The notes under the pieces are model-generated. The model did no database searches, had not been told where the DNA came from, and saw only the letters and a list, made by a program, of their open reading frames with translations. DNA of 64,000 nucleotides from Pedobacter miscanthi (lineage in GTDB: Bacteria; Bacteroidota; Bacteroidia; Sphingobacteriales; Sphingobacteriaceae), in contig NZ_QNQU01000003.1 in assembly GCF_003315595.1 (NCBI RefSeq), positions 1-64,000 on the forward strand. Reading direction: 5' to 3'. The translations under genes were made by a program, and so were the position numbers. This document shows, piece after piece, positions 8,920-16,687 of this stretch. How positions within the stretch are numbered: position 1 is the first letter of the stretch; every line of letters begins with the position of its first letter.

Positions 8920-9234
8920 TTATTGTACGGGTTTACCGTCTTTATCAATTTTAACCGAACCAGTTTCTGCTTCTTTTTTAACATTGATTAAGTAGTATTC
9001 CTTTGTTCCTTCTTTAACAGACCAAGCTTCAGTAGTAGTCCATCCTTTGTAAGCATCAGATTTTAATGCTGTGGTTACCGGTGCAGGTAATTCTTCCAGT
9101 TTAACCGGAGTTTTTACTGCACTATCCTGAACTGCAACAATTGCTGCATTTTTAATTGTATTTACTTCACTTGCCTGTACTGCTGAGAATCCTGCAAAAG
9201 CTAAGAACGCAGCTGATAAAATCATCTTTTTCAT
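8920..9234 (-). CDS. small secreted PepSY-like protein, tandem copy 1
   Basis: The 104-aa product begins with a Sec signal peptide (MKKMILSAAFLAFAGFSAVQA, cut before SEV, 21 residues in total). The mature part contains a KLEELPAPVTTALKSDAYKG helix and a WSVKEGTKEYYLIN strand region ending in KIDKDGKP. This layout resembles PepSY-like periplasmic proteins of Bacteroidota, but I am not certain of the family. From residue ~37 onward it differs from the two paralogues upstream by a single residue (T for A in GWTTTEAW), while synonymous positions differ freely in the C-terminal half. A GCAAC-GAAA-GTTGC hairpin lies 19 nt before the start. The function is unknown. Confidence 0.85.
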   Translation of the reverse strand: MKKMILSAAFLAFAGFSAVQASEVNTIKNAAIVAVQDSAVKTPVKLEELPAPVTTALKSDAYKGWTTTEAWSVKEGTKEYYLINVKKEAETGSVKIDKDGKPVQ

Positions 9235-9252
9235 GGGACTTATGTTTTATAT

Positions 9253-9266
9253 GCAACTTTCGTTGC
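9253..9266 (-). promoter_or_regulatory. 5'-UTR hairpin with GAAA tetraloop, copy 1
   Basis: On the minus strand GCAAC-GAAA-GTTGC forms a five-pair stem with a GNRA-type loop, 19 nt upstream of the ATG at 9234. The neighbouring gene has GTAAC-GAAA-GTTAC in the same place: a C-G pair is replaced by T-A and the loop is unchanged. Confidence 0.5.
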
Positions 9267-9308
9267 GTTAATATTTAATTTAATTGTAATTGCTAAAAAT
9301 TATTTAGC

Positions 9309-9620
9309 TTATTGAACTGGTTTACCGTCTTTATCGATTTTTACCGATCCGGTTTCAGCTTCTTTTTTTACGTTGATTAAATAGTACTCTTTTGTACCTT
9401 CTTTAACCGACCAGGCTTCTGTGGCGGTCCAACCTTTATAAGCATCAGATTTTAATGCTGTGGTTACCGGGGCAGGTAATTCTTCCAGTTTAACCGGAGT
9501 TTTTACTGCACTATCCTGAACTGCAACAATTGCAGCATTTTTGATTGTATTTACTTCACTTGCCTGTACTGCTGTGAATCCTGCGAATGCTAATGTAGCG
9601 GCTAAAACGAACTTTTTCAT
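9309..9620 (-). CDS. small secreted PepSY-like protein, tandem copy 2
   Basis: This 103-aa paralogue lies 74 nt from copy 1. The signal peptide is MKKFVLAATLAFAGFTAVQA and the mature protein is the same as in the other copies except for a few residues just after the cleavage site. The N-terminal half of the gene is nearly identical in DNA to copy 1, whereas the C-terminal half differs at many third codon positions with almost no amino-acid change. That pattern suggests partial gene conversion plus strong purifying selection. A GTAAC-GAAA-GTTAC hairpin lies 22 nt before the start. The function is unknown. Confidence 0.85.
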   Translation of the reverse strand: MKKFVLAATLAFAGFTAVQASEVNTIKNAAIVAVQDSAVKTPVKLEELPAPVTTALKSDAYKGWTATEAWSVKEGTKEYYLINVKKEAETGSVKIDKDGKPVQ

Positions 9621-9642
9621 GATATTATATTTTAATATGGTT

Positions 9643-9656
9643 GTAACTTTCGTTAC
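9643..9656 (-). promoter_or_regulatory. 5'-UTR hairpin with GAAA tetraloop, copy 2
   Basis: GTAAC-GAAA-GTTAC on the minus strand, 22 nt upstream of the ATG at 9620. It covaries with the hairpin at 9253-9266. It may stabilise the mRNA or affect translation of these secreted proteins. Confidence 0.5.
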
Positions 9657-9700
9657 TGATTAAATACTTGTTAATTATGGAGGGCTAACTATTTCTGATA

Positions 9701-10015
9701 TTATTGAACTGGTTTACCGTCTTTATCGATTTTAACTGAACCGGTTTCAGCTTCTTTTTTCACGTTGATTAAATAATACTCTTTGGTACCTTCTTTAACC
9801 GACCAAGCTTCTGTAGCGGTCCAACCTTTATATGCGTCAGATTTTAATGCGGTTGTTACTGGGGCAGGTAATTCTTCTAGTTTAACCGGAGTTTTCACTG
9901 CACTATCTTGAACTGCAACGATTGCAGTAGTTTTAAAATCTTTTACTTCACTTGCTTGTACTGCTGAGAATCCTGCGAATGCTAATACTGTAGCTGCTAA
10001 AACGAATTTTTTCAT
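9701..10015 (-). CDS. small secreted PepSY-like protein, tandem copy 3
   Basis: First gene of the tandem trio, 104 aa from the ATG at 10015. An in-frame extension to 10048 adds 11 residues before an otherwise complete signal peptide (MKKFVLAATVLAFAGFSAVQA in two parts: MKKFVLAATVLAFAGF, SAVQA), so the shorter start is preferred. After the cleavage site EVKDFKTTAIVAVQD replaces EVNTIKNAAIVAVQD; the rest matches copy 2. The GAAA-loop hairpin of the other two copies is not conserved here. The sequence GCAAGTATTGTTAC occupies its place and pairs poorly. The function is unknown. Confidence 0.85.
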   Translation of the reverse strand: MKKFVLAATVLAFAGFSAVQASEVKDFKTTAIVAVQDSAVKTPVKLEELPAPVTTALKSDAYKGWTATEAWSVKEGTKEYYLINVKKEAETGSVKIDKDGKPVQ

Positions 10016-10048
10016 GGTATATATTTTAAAATTTAATTTGTGTAACAA

Positions 10049-10399
10049 TACTTGCTAATGTTTCATAATGATGCCAAAAGAAAAAAAAATATTTAAAATA
10101 TTGATTTTCAGATATTTGTTTGTGTGCCAAAGTTTTGTGACTGGGGAATTTCTCCACACTTTGTGGCGAATGACTACAAGTTTTGCAGTTATTTTATTGA
10201 ATGTATAGTGTGTCGTTGGATATTCTCATTCGATAAATTGTCACATTGACCCTGTCGAAGGATCTGCCAACCATAACTCTTAAGGCTTTTCGACAGGCTC
10301 AACGTGACAAATTCTAGATAGACTAGGTTTATGATACAGTCTAAATGAAAAAGATCATAAAAAATAATTTTATGTATTTGAAAAAAGAAGATTTTTTTC
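10049..10399. other. intergenic region between the secreted-protein trio and tRNA-Thr
   Basis: No coding sequence is visible. The part next to the trio is AT-rich and must hold its promoter, but no convincing minus-strand TAnnTTTG box was found. A palindromic repeat lies at 10239-10309, and the promoter of the tRNA at 10377-10407 closes the gap. Confidence 0.6.
10239..10309. repeat. GTCAC...CCTGTCGAA / TTCGACAGG...GTGAC palindromic repeat
   Basis: Outer arms GTCAC/GTGAC and inner arms CCTGTCGAA/TTCGACAGG form a long imperfect hairpin. It is distinct from the CGTCAT family and occurs once in the window. Confidence 0.65.
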
Positions 10400-10407
10400 T
10401 ATCATTG
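10377..10407 (+). promoter_or_regulatory. promoter of tRNA-Thr
   Basis: TTTG (10377-10380), 19 nt, then TATCATTG (10400-10407) is close to the Bacteroidota consensus TTTG-N19/20-TAnnTTTG. It lies 15 nt before the tRNA. Confidence 0.6.
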
Positions 10408-10421
10408 CAGCCCGATTAAAA

Positions 10422-10494
<73 letters not shown>

Positions 10495-10611
10495 CTTTTT
10501 CTTTCCCAAGTTTCTATTTTCATTAGAAAGAACAAAAATCATTTCATCTTCAAAATAAGCTAAGTCCCGAAAAATATTTTTTTTGCTGCTGTTATTGCGC
10601 TAATTTGCATC

Positions 10612-11778
10612 ATGCTAAAATATTTTTCAGCCGATTGGATTTTTCCTGTTGCTTCGGCTCCGGTAAAAAATGGTGCTGTTGCCGTAAATCCCGATGGCGA
10701 AATTGTAAAAATCTTAACGGAAGGAGAGACCGCAAAGCTTGGTCAGGATATCAAAAAACACAAAGGAGCCATTGTTCCGGGCTTTATCAATACCCATTGC
10801 CATTTAGAACTTTCGCACATGCTGGGGCAAATCCCCGAGCGCACCGGGTTGGTGGAGTTTGTACGGAGCATTATTGCAAACCGGCAGGCTAATGCAGAGC
10901 AGATTACCATTGCCATGTACGATGCTGATCAAAAAATGTTCGAAAACGGTATTGTAGCTGTTGGCGATATTTCTAATCAGGTTTCTTCCAAAGTGGTAAA
11001 AGAAAAAAGCAAAATTCATTACCATAACTTTATAGAAGCGTTAGGTTTTAATCCTGAACGCGCAGGTGCCATAATGGAGCATGTTAGAGGTATCAAACAG
11101 GATTTTGGACCATTGCCGGCATCTATCGTTCCACATGCACCCTATACTGTATCTCCCGAATTATTTGAATTAATCAGGCAAGAAGCCGAAAAAGATAATG
11201 CTTTTATCAGTGTGCATAATCAGGAAACAGATAATGAAAATGCTTTTTTTGAAAGTAAAACGGGAGGATTTTTAGACTTGTACAAATTTTTAGGACTGGA
11301 TATCTCTTTTTTCGAGCCTAAACTAAAAACATCATTACAAAGCTGGCTACCTTATATTAAGGAGCAAAAAACTTTATTGGTGCACAATACGGTATCAGAT
11401 AAAGCTGATATTGAATTTGCGCAAGCACATAATCAAAATCTATATTGGTGCCTTTGTCCGCAGGCTAATTTATATATTGAAAATGCTTTACCCAATGTTG
11501 ATCTCCTGATAGAAGAAGATGTAAAAATTACTTTGGGTACCGATAGTTTGGCGAGCAACCACCAGCTTAACATCCTGTCGGAGATGATTACGCTACAAAA
11601 AAATAAGCAGGTCGATTTTGAAAAACTATTGAGTTGGGCAACGATAAACGGTGCCGAATTTTTAGCACTCGACGATCATTTGGGAACTATAGAAATTGGA
11701 AAAAAACCAGGATTGAATCTGATCCAGTTATCAGCCGAGTTTATAATTGAAAGTGATCTGGTAGAGAAATTGATTTAA
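10612..11778 (+). CDS. amidohydrolase, aminofutalosine deaminase-like
   Basis: A metal-dependent hydrolase of the SsnA/TRZ-ATZ amidohydrolase family, 388 aa. The metal-binding NTHCHLELSHM motif near residue 63, PHAPYTVSPEL near 180, the HNQETDNENAF region, LLVHNT and the catalytic LGTDSLASN near 310 are all present, so the TIM-barrel active site looks complete. The HLELSHM variant after the HxH motif is typical of the aminodeoxyfutalosine deaminase-like branch, which in some bacteria acts in futalosine menaquinone synthesis. No other mqn gene is nearby, so the substrate remains inferred. The gene stands alone, and an inverted repeat (GATGTCAT/ATGACATT) follows about 100 nt later. Confidence 0.82.
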   Translation: MLKYFSADWIFPVASAPVKNGAVAVNPDGEIVKILTEGETAKLGQDIKKHKGAIVPGFINTHCHLELSHMLGQIPERTGLVEFVRSIIANRQANAEQITIAMYDADQKMFENGIVAVGDISNQVSSKVVKEKSKIHYHNFIEALGFNPERAGAIMEHVRGIKQDFGPLPASIVPHAPYTVSPELFELIRQEAEKDNAFISVHNQETDNENAFFESKTGGFLDLYKFLGLDISFFEPKLKTSLQSWLPYIKEQKTLLVHNTVSDKADIEFAQAHNQNLYWCLCPQANLYIENALPNVDLLIEEDVKITLGTDSLASNHQLNILSEMITLQKNKQVDFEKLLSWATINGAEFLALDDHLGTIEIGKKPGLNLIQLSAEFIIESDLVEKLI

Positions 11779-12125
11779 TAAAAACCTTATATTTTAATGT
11801 TAAAATTGATATGGTTTAATTGTTTTTCCTGTTTCACTCTAAAGTTTAATGTGAAGTAAGTTTATTTTGATACACTTTGATGTCATTTTGTATTATGACA
11901 TTAAAAAACACAATTTTTAATGCTAAAAAAGATCATTAATTTGACTTCGATTAATATTTGTGCGTTCTGATGAGTTTTTGCCTACTTTTCCTAACACGAT
12001 CGTTATGCCGTCCCGATTCATCAGGATCAGCATCTTTCCTGCTAGATAGACCCTGAAATAAATTCAGGGTGATGACTCTGAGGCAAAAATATCCATAGGA
12101 GGTCTTTTAAACCAATGTTAATAAT
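11779..12125. other. intergenic region with one palindromic repeat
   Basis: AT-rich and without an open frame of note. It holds a small inverted repeat GATGTCAT/ATGACATT near 11880-11905 and the ACCCTGAA palindrome at 12050-12070, preceded by a GATCAGCATC...CCTGCTAGATAG tract. An AGGAGGT at 12098-12104 is 20 nt or more from the next start and is probably fortuitous. Confidence 0.5.
12050..12070. repeat. ACCCTGAA palindromic repeat, copy 2
   Basis: The 21-nt palindrome is identical to copy 1 at 173-193, including the spacer, and is again preceded by ATAG. Confidence 0.7.
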
Positions 12126-13088
12126 ATGAAAATAGCCATATTAGACGATTATCAGGATGCGGTTAGAAAACTGGCATGTTTCAATTTATTAAAGCAGCAT
12201 GAAGTTGTTATTCTTAATCAAACTGAGAGAGATCCTGATGTTTTGGCCGAAAAAATAAGAGATGCAGAAGCCCTGGTTTTGATCAGAGAACGGACAGCAA
12301 TTACTAATGATCTGCTTTCAAAATTGCCTAACCTAAAGCTAATCAGTCAAACAGGGAAAATTTCTAATCACCTTGATTTAAATGCGTGCACTAAATATAA
12401 AGTAGCGGTAGCCGAAGGTGTTGGTTCGCCAATTGCTCCTGCCGAATTAACCTGGCTTTTGTTAATGAATGTTTTAAGGCAGCTACCCAATGCGATTGAA
12501 GGGATGAAAAAAGGCAAATGGCAAACGAATATCGGTGAAAGTGTGAGCGGAAAAATAATCGGGATTTGGGGTTATGGCAAAATCGGTAAAATAATTGCCA
12601 GTTATGCAAAAGCTTTCGGTGCAAAGGTTTTGGTGTGGGGCAGTGAACATTCGAAAGCAAACGCTGTTAATGATGGCTTTGAAGCTGCCGAAAGTAAAAC
12701 AGCCTTTTTTAAAACTGCTGATGTGGTTTCGCTTCATCTCCGTTTAAATAAAGAAACCACCGGTATTGTAAAGCAGGAAGATTTAAGTTTAATGAAAACT
12801 TCGTCGGTGCTGATCAATACTTCACGTGCAGAATTGATAGAAAAAGGAAGTCTTGTTAAAGCCTTAAAGGCAGGCAGGCCTGGTTTTGCCGGTATAGATG
12901 TTTATGAAAGTGAGCCTGTTTTTGATACCGGTTTCGAACTGCTCAATATGCCGAATGTGGTTTGTACCCCACACCTTGGTTATGTAGAAAAGAACAGTTA
13001 CGAGCTCTATTTTGGCAAAGCATTCGAAAACATCATCAATTATATCAACAGAAAACCAACAAATATTGCCAACCCCGAAATACTTTAA
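12126..13088 (+). CDS. D-2-hydroxyacid dehydrogenase, NAD-binding
   Basis: A 320-aa member of the D-isomer 2-hydroxyacid dehydrogenase family (phosphoglycerate dehydrogenase-like). The N-terminal half carries the substrate domain. The Rossmann fold begins at GIWGYGKIGKIIASYAKAFG near residue 146. Catalytic residues fit: Arg in INTSRAELIEKG, Glu in DVYESEPV, and His in CTPHLGYVE. The substrate cannot be read from the sequence, because glyoxylate, hydroxypyruvate and 3-phosphoglycerate enzymes share these motifs. The gene starts 55 nt after a palindromic repeat and is followed at 51 nt by the flavin oxidoreductase gene, so the two may be co-transcribed. Confidence 0.85.
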   Translation: MKIAILDDYQDAVRKLACFNLLKQHEVVILNQTERDPDVLAEKIRDAEALVLIRERTAITNDLLSKLPNLKLISQTGKISNHLDLNACTKYKVAVAEGVGSPIAPAELTWLLLMNVLRQLPNAIEGMKKGKWQTNIGESVSGKIIGIWGYGKIGKIIASYAKAFGAKVLVWGSEHSKANAVNDGFEAAESKTAFFKTADVVSLHLRLNKETTGIVKQEDLSLMKTSSVLINTSRAELIEKGSLVKALKAGRPGFAGIDVYESEPVFDTGFELLNMPNVVCTPHLGYVEKNSYELYFGKAFENIINYINRKPTNIANPEIL

Positions 13089-13139
13089 TATAAAGCGCAA
13101 TGGTACGTGTCACCATGTACCAGCACTAAAAAGTTTTTT

Positions 13140-14096
13140 ATGAACCCAATCTGTAAACTCTTCAATATTAAATATCCCATTATCCAGGCCGGAATGGTTT
13201 GGTGTAGCGGCTGGAAGTTAGCCTCGGCAGTTTCTAATGCCGGTGGTTTGGGCATTATCGGTGCAGGTTCCATGTATCCCGAAGTTTTAAGAACGCATAT
13301 CCAAAAATGTAAATCAGCTACTGATCAACCTTTCGGAGTAAACATTCCGTTGCTTTATCCAAATATTCAGGAGATTATTGACGTAGTAATTGAAGAAGGT
13401 GTGAAAATTGTATTTTCTTCTGCCGGTAATCCTGCCACCTGGACCAGTGCCTTAAAAGAAAAAGGGATTACTGTCGTTCACGTAATTGCGAACACAAAAT
13501 TTGCATTAAAAGCTCAGGAAGCCGGTGTAGATGCTATAGTTGCGGAGGGTTTTGAAGCCGGTGGACATAACGGAAGGGAAGAAACCACAACAATATGTTT
13601 AATCCCGATGATTAAAGAGGCAGTGCAGATTCCGGTTATTGCGGCCGGTGGTATCGGGAGTGGAAAAGCCATGTTGGCTGCTTTTGCTTTAGGCGCCGAT
13701 GCGGTTCAGGTAGGTTCTGCTTTTGCGGTTGCAGAAGAATCTTCAGCTCACCCGGCTTTTAAAAATAAAATTATTTCAGCAACTGAAGGGGATACCAAAC
13801 TGGCCATGAAAAAGCTCGTTCCGGTAAGGTTGTTAAAAAACGAATTTGCTGATGTAGTTTCCATCGCAGAAGCTGAAGGCGCAGACCGAAGCCGTTTAAT
13901 GGAACTATTAGGCAGGGCACGGGCAAAATTGGGGATGTTTGAAGGAGATATGGAAAATGGCGAACTCGAAATTGGCCAGGTTTCTGCAATGCTCAAAGAA
14001 ATTAAACCTGCTAAAACCATTCTCGACGAAATTTGGTCTGAATTTAAATCCGAACTAGAAAGATTTAACAGTTTATCTCACGAATTGGACTTATAG
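13140..14096 (+). CDS. NAD(P)H-dependent flavin oxidoreductase (nitronate monooxygenase / FabK-like)
   Basis: An FMN-dependent TIM-barrel protein of 318 aa. The start is placed at the ATG at 13140 (MNPICKLFNIKYPIIQAGM), because family members begin with this strand. An in-frame ATG at 13107 adds 11 unrelated residues. FMN-binding motifs are IQAGMVW near the start and AAGGIGSGKAMLAAFALGA near 180. The catalytic-site GFEAGGHNG near residue 140 is shared by 2-nitropropane dioxygenases and enoyl-ACP reductase II, so the reaction is not settled. In Bacteroidota such genes are often annotated as nitronate monooxygenase. No fatty-acid genes adjoin it, which weakens the FabK option. Confidence 0.82.
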   Translation: MNPICKLFNIKYPIIQAGMVWCSGWKLASAVSNAGGLGIIGAGSMYPEVLRTHIQKCKSATDQPFGVNIPLLYPNIQEIIDVVIEEGVKIVFSSAGNPATWTSALKEKGITVVHVIANTKFALKAQEAGVDAIVAEGFEAGGHNGREETTTICLIPMIKEAVQIPVIAAGGIGSGKAMLAAFALGADAVQVGSAFAVAEESSAHPAFKNKIISATEGDTKLAMKKLVPVRLLKNEFADVVSIAEAEGADRSRLMELLGRARAKLGMFEGDMENGELEIGQVSAMLKEIKPAKTILDEIWSEFKSELERFNSLSHELDL

Positions 14097-14162
14097 CCAA
14101 TATGGTATACGATTGGATTATTAACTTTGCAACATTAAAACATTTCAACCTTATAACAATTA

Positions 14163-14435
14163 ATGAAACATTTAAACATAGTAATAACCGGCAAAGTGCA
14201 GGGCGTTGGCTTTAGGGAAACCACCAAAATTATTGCCAACCAAATGATGGTAAATGGTTTTGTAAGGAACGAAAAAGACGGATCGGTTTACATCGAAGCA
14301 GAAGGCGAAGACATTTTCCTCGAAGAATTTGTAAACTGGTGCCACGAAGGTCCCGACCGTTCGCGCGTAGAAAATGTAACGGTAAGCGATGGCGAAGTAA
14401 AAAACTATCGTAATTTTGAAGTCTTAAGAAAATAA
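14163..14435 (+). CDS. acyP: acylphosphatase
   Basis: This small enzyme hydrolyses acyl phosphates such as acetyl phosphate and carbamoyl phosphate. The 90-aa protein has the signature [10 protein letters not shown] with the catalytic Arg near residue 18, and [17 protein letters not shown] with the catalytic Asn near 36. Length and motifs match the family fully. A TAACTTTG box at 14122-14129 upstream fits the -7 element of Bacteroidota promoters, though a clear TTTG at -33 is lacking. The next gene follows after 78 nt containing TCTCAATAC-type short repeats. Confidence 0.93.
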   Translation: MKHLNIVITGKVQGVGFRETTKIIANQMMVNGFVRNEKDGSVYIEAEGEDIFLEEFVNWCHEGPDRSRVENVTVSDGEVKNYRNFEVLRK

Positions 14436-14513
14436 ATTGCTGAATTGTTGGATTGCTATACTGTTCCGTTAGGGAGCTTATCTCAATACGCAATGCTCAA
14501 ATCTCAATACTAA

Positions 14514-15992
14514 ATGTCTGTATATAAAAAGTTTCTCGGACAAACCATGGTTTATGGTATCAGTACCATTTTCTCCAGACTGTTCAATTTTATTTTAACG
14601 CCTGTTTACACTGGTGTTTTCGCTCCTGGCGTTTACGGTGTGTTTACCAAAATGTTTAGTTATGTATCTATCATCAATCCGATTTTGGCGTTTGGGATGG
14701 AAACCACTTTCTTCAGATACCTGAATAAACATGAAGACAGGAAGCAGGAAGTGTACAACAATAGCTTTTTAACAATAGCTTTTATATCTACCCTCTTTTT
14801 AATCACCGCATTAATTTTTTCAGATTACCTGGCCAGGTATACTTTGGATGGGAACATCGCTGAACTGGCCGACCAAAAATCTTATGTGCACTATTTTGCA
14901 TGGATTTTATTTGTAGATGCGATCAGTGTTATTCCTTTCGCCAAATTAAGGGCCGATGGAAAGCCATTTAAATACAGCTTAATCAAGTTTCTGAACATTG
15001 GTACGTTCGTAGGCTTAAATTTGGTATTTATTTATGTTATCCCGTTCCTCATCAAACATGATATCCTAAGTGGTTGGTTTACTCCATGGTACAAAGGCCG
15101 TTGGGTGGGCTATGTATTTGTAGCCAATTTAATAGCAAGTATTGTTACTTTGCTCATGCTTATTCCTCAGTTTTTAGAAATCCAGTTTAAATTCAATAAA
15201 AGCTTGTTCAATAATATGCTGGGCTACAGCTGGCCGGTTTTGGTGGCTAACTTATCCTTTATTATCAACGAAAATTTAGATAAAATTTTATTGGGAAAGT
15301 ACCTGCCGGAAAATATTGCCAATCATGATGTAGGTATTTATGGAGCTGTATGCAAACTGGCAATATTCATCAGTATTTTTAATACAGCTTTCAGGTTAGG
15401 GGCAGAACCGTTTTTCTTTAGTCACGCTAAAAATGCAAATGCCAAACAAACCTATGCCAACATCCTGTATTATTTTGTACTCGCTTTATCAATTCTGTTT
15501 GTTGGCTTAACTGCCAATATCGAAATCATTAAATACTTTATTAACTCCAGGTACTGGGTTGGGTTAAATGCCGTTCCGTTTTTATTGTTTGGCTATGTTT
15601 GCCTCGGTATCTATATGAATTTATCAGTATGGTACCGCTTATCCGATCAAACCAGATACGGATTGTATATTTCTATGATCGGTGCCGTTTTTACTATTGT
15701 AATGAACATTATCCTCATTCCGAAATTTAGCTATATGGGATCGGCATGGGTATCTATGCTTGCCTACTTTATCATTATGGTAATTTCTTATTTACTCGGA
15801 CAAAAACATTATCCAATACCTTATAAACTTAAAGCAATGGGATTATATATCATGGTTTCTATTGTGATGGTTTATTTATCTTTCTGGGTTTTTAAACGCA
15901 ACATTTACATCGGGAATGGTATCTTGATCCTGTTTCTGGCGGGTATATTTTATTTTGAGAAGAATAATGTAATGAAAATGCTGAAGAAATAA
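14514..15992 (+). CDS. polysaccharide flippase (Wzx/MATE-like)
   Basis: A 492-aa integral inner-membrane protein with about 12-14 predicted transmembrane segments, from the polysaccharide biosynthesis/oligosaccharidyl-lipid flippase family (MOP superfamily). The N-terminal KKFLGQTMVYGISTIFSRLF and the LVANLSFIINENLDKILLGKYLP segment near 250 are typical of O-antigen or capsule flippases in Bacteroidota. It would move lipid-linked sugars across the inner membrane. No glycosyltransferase cluster surrounds it, so the cargo is unknown. A MurJ role is possible but less likely, because MurJ has different signature residues. Confidence 0.82.
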   Translation: MSVYKKFLGQTMVYGISTIFSRLFNFILTPVYTGVFAPGVYGVFTKMFSYVSIINPILAFGMETTFFRYLNKHEDRKQEVYNNSFLTIAFISTLFLITALIFSDYLARYTLDGNIAELADQKSYVHYFAWILFVDAISVIPFAKLRADGKPFKYSLIKFLNIGTFVGLNLVFIYVIPFLIKHDILSGWFTPWYKGRWVGYVFVANLIASIVTLLMLIPQFLEIQFKFNKSLFNNMLGYSWPVLVANLSFIINENLDKILLGKYLPENIANHDVGIYGAVCKLAIFISIFNTAFRLGAEPFFFSHAKNANAKQTYANILYYFVLALSILFVGLTANIEIIKYFINSRYWVGLNAVPFLLFGYVCLGIYMNLSVWYRLSDQTRYGLYISMIGAVFTIVMNIILIPKFSYMGSAWVSMLAYFIIMVISYLLGQKHYPIPYKLKAMGLYIMVSIVMVYLSFWVFKRNIYIGNGILILFLAGIFYFEKNNVMKMLKK

Positions 15993-16004
15993 ATTGCCAA
16001 TGGT

Positions 16005-16086
16005 CATCTCATATCTTGCATCTCAAATCTCATATCTTGTGTCTCAAATCTCTTATCTAACATCTCATATCTAAAGTCTCACATCT
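16005..16086. repeat. tandem degenerate repeat, unit about 14 nt (CATCTCATATCTNN)
   Basis: Six or so imperfect units follow one another: CATCTCATATCTTG, CATCTCAAATCT, CATATCTTG, TGTCTCAAATCTC, CATCTCATATCTAA and AGTCTCACATCTAA. The array fills the gap between the flippase and dut genes. Similar wording (CTCAAATCTCAATACT) occurs at 14480-14513, the gap before the flippase gene. Confidence 0.7.
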
Positions 16087-16092
16087 AATTAA

Positions 16093-16527
16093 ATGGAAAT
16101 AAAAATCATCAATACATCAGGGCATCCGCTTCCACAATATGAAACTGCCCATGCAGCAGGAATGGATTTGAGGGCGGCAATCACCGAAGAAATTACTTTA
16201 AAACCTTTGCAGCGGTTACTGGTACCCACAGGTTTATTTATCGAATTGCCCATAGGTTTTGAAGCACAGATCAGGCCTCGTAGCGGGCTGGCCTATAAAC
16301 ATGGCATCAGTATTGTAAATGCTCCGGGTACAATTGATGCCGATTACCGTGGCGAAATAAAAGTTTTATTGGTAAATTTATCGGATACAGATTTTAAAAT
16401 TATTAATGGCGATAGGATTGCGCAAATGGTTGTGGCTAAACACGAAACCGTAAGCTGGCAAGCTGTTGAAGAACTAAGCGAAACAGCACGTGGCGAAGGG
16501 GGCTACGGACACACGGGGAAAGTTTAA
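16093..16527 (+). CDS. dut: deoxyuridine 5'-triphosphate nucleotidohydrolase
   Basis: dUTPase hydrolyses dUTP to dUMP and pyrophosphate, keeping uracil out of DNA and supplying thymidylate synthesis. All five motifs of the trimeric enzyme are in order in 144 aa: [42 protein letters not shown] and the C-terminal [10 protein letters not shown]. The start follows directly after the short-repeat array. A second low-complexity array follows the stop. Confidence 0.96.
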   Translation: MEIKIINTSGHPLPQYETAHAAGMDLRAAITEEITLKPLQRLLVPTGLFIELPIGFEAQIRPRSGLAYKHGISIVNAPGTIDADYRGEIKVLLVNLSDTDFKIINGDRIAQMVVAKHETVSWQAVEELSETARGEGGYGHTGKV

Positions 16528-16540
16528 GGATTGAATTAAT

Positions 16541-16678
16541 AAATGATAAAATGAGTGAATGATAGAATGGGTGATAGAATAGGTGAATTTAAGGTGTTAC
16601 GATTTAATATTACTCTTGCTAAAATCCATTCATTCAATATCCAATCATTCAAAATTCATTCATTCAATCATTCAAAAA
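16541..16678. repeat. inverted pair of degenerate repeat arrays (GAATGATAGAATGGGTG / CATTCATTCAATCATTC)
   Basis: The left part consists of AATGATAAAATGAGTG / AATGATAGAATGGGTG / ATAGAATAGGTG units. The right part (from 16625) reads as their approximate reverse complement (CATTCATTCAAT, CAATCATTC, ATTCATTCATTC). The transcript could fold back on itself just upstream of the TPR gene. The coding frame open across it (from 16583) is not believable as protein. Confidence 0.6.
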
Positions 16679-16687
16679 TATACTGTT

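Noticed and set aside
10016..10250. Sigma-54 promoter for the secreted-protein trio, because TTTGGCAC and TTTTGGCA occur on the minus strand
   Set aside because: At neither site does a GC follow at the required 10-nt spacing, so the -12 element is missing.
12096..12125. Shine-Dalgarno-led small ORF before the 2-hydroxyacid dehydrogenase gene
   Set aside because: AGGAGGT is present, but the nearby ATG at about 12114 leads to a stop after a few codons. The main ATG is too far from it, and this phylum rarely uses such sites.
16005..16086. CRISPR array
   Set aside because: Units are about 14 nt, degenerate and without spacers. No cas gene is in the window. The same holds for 47473-47525.
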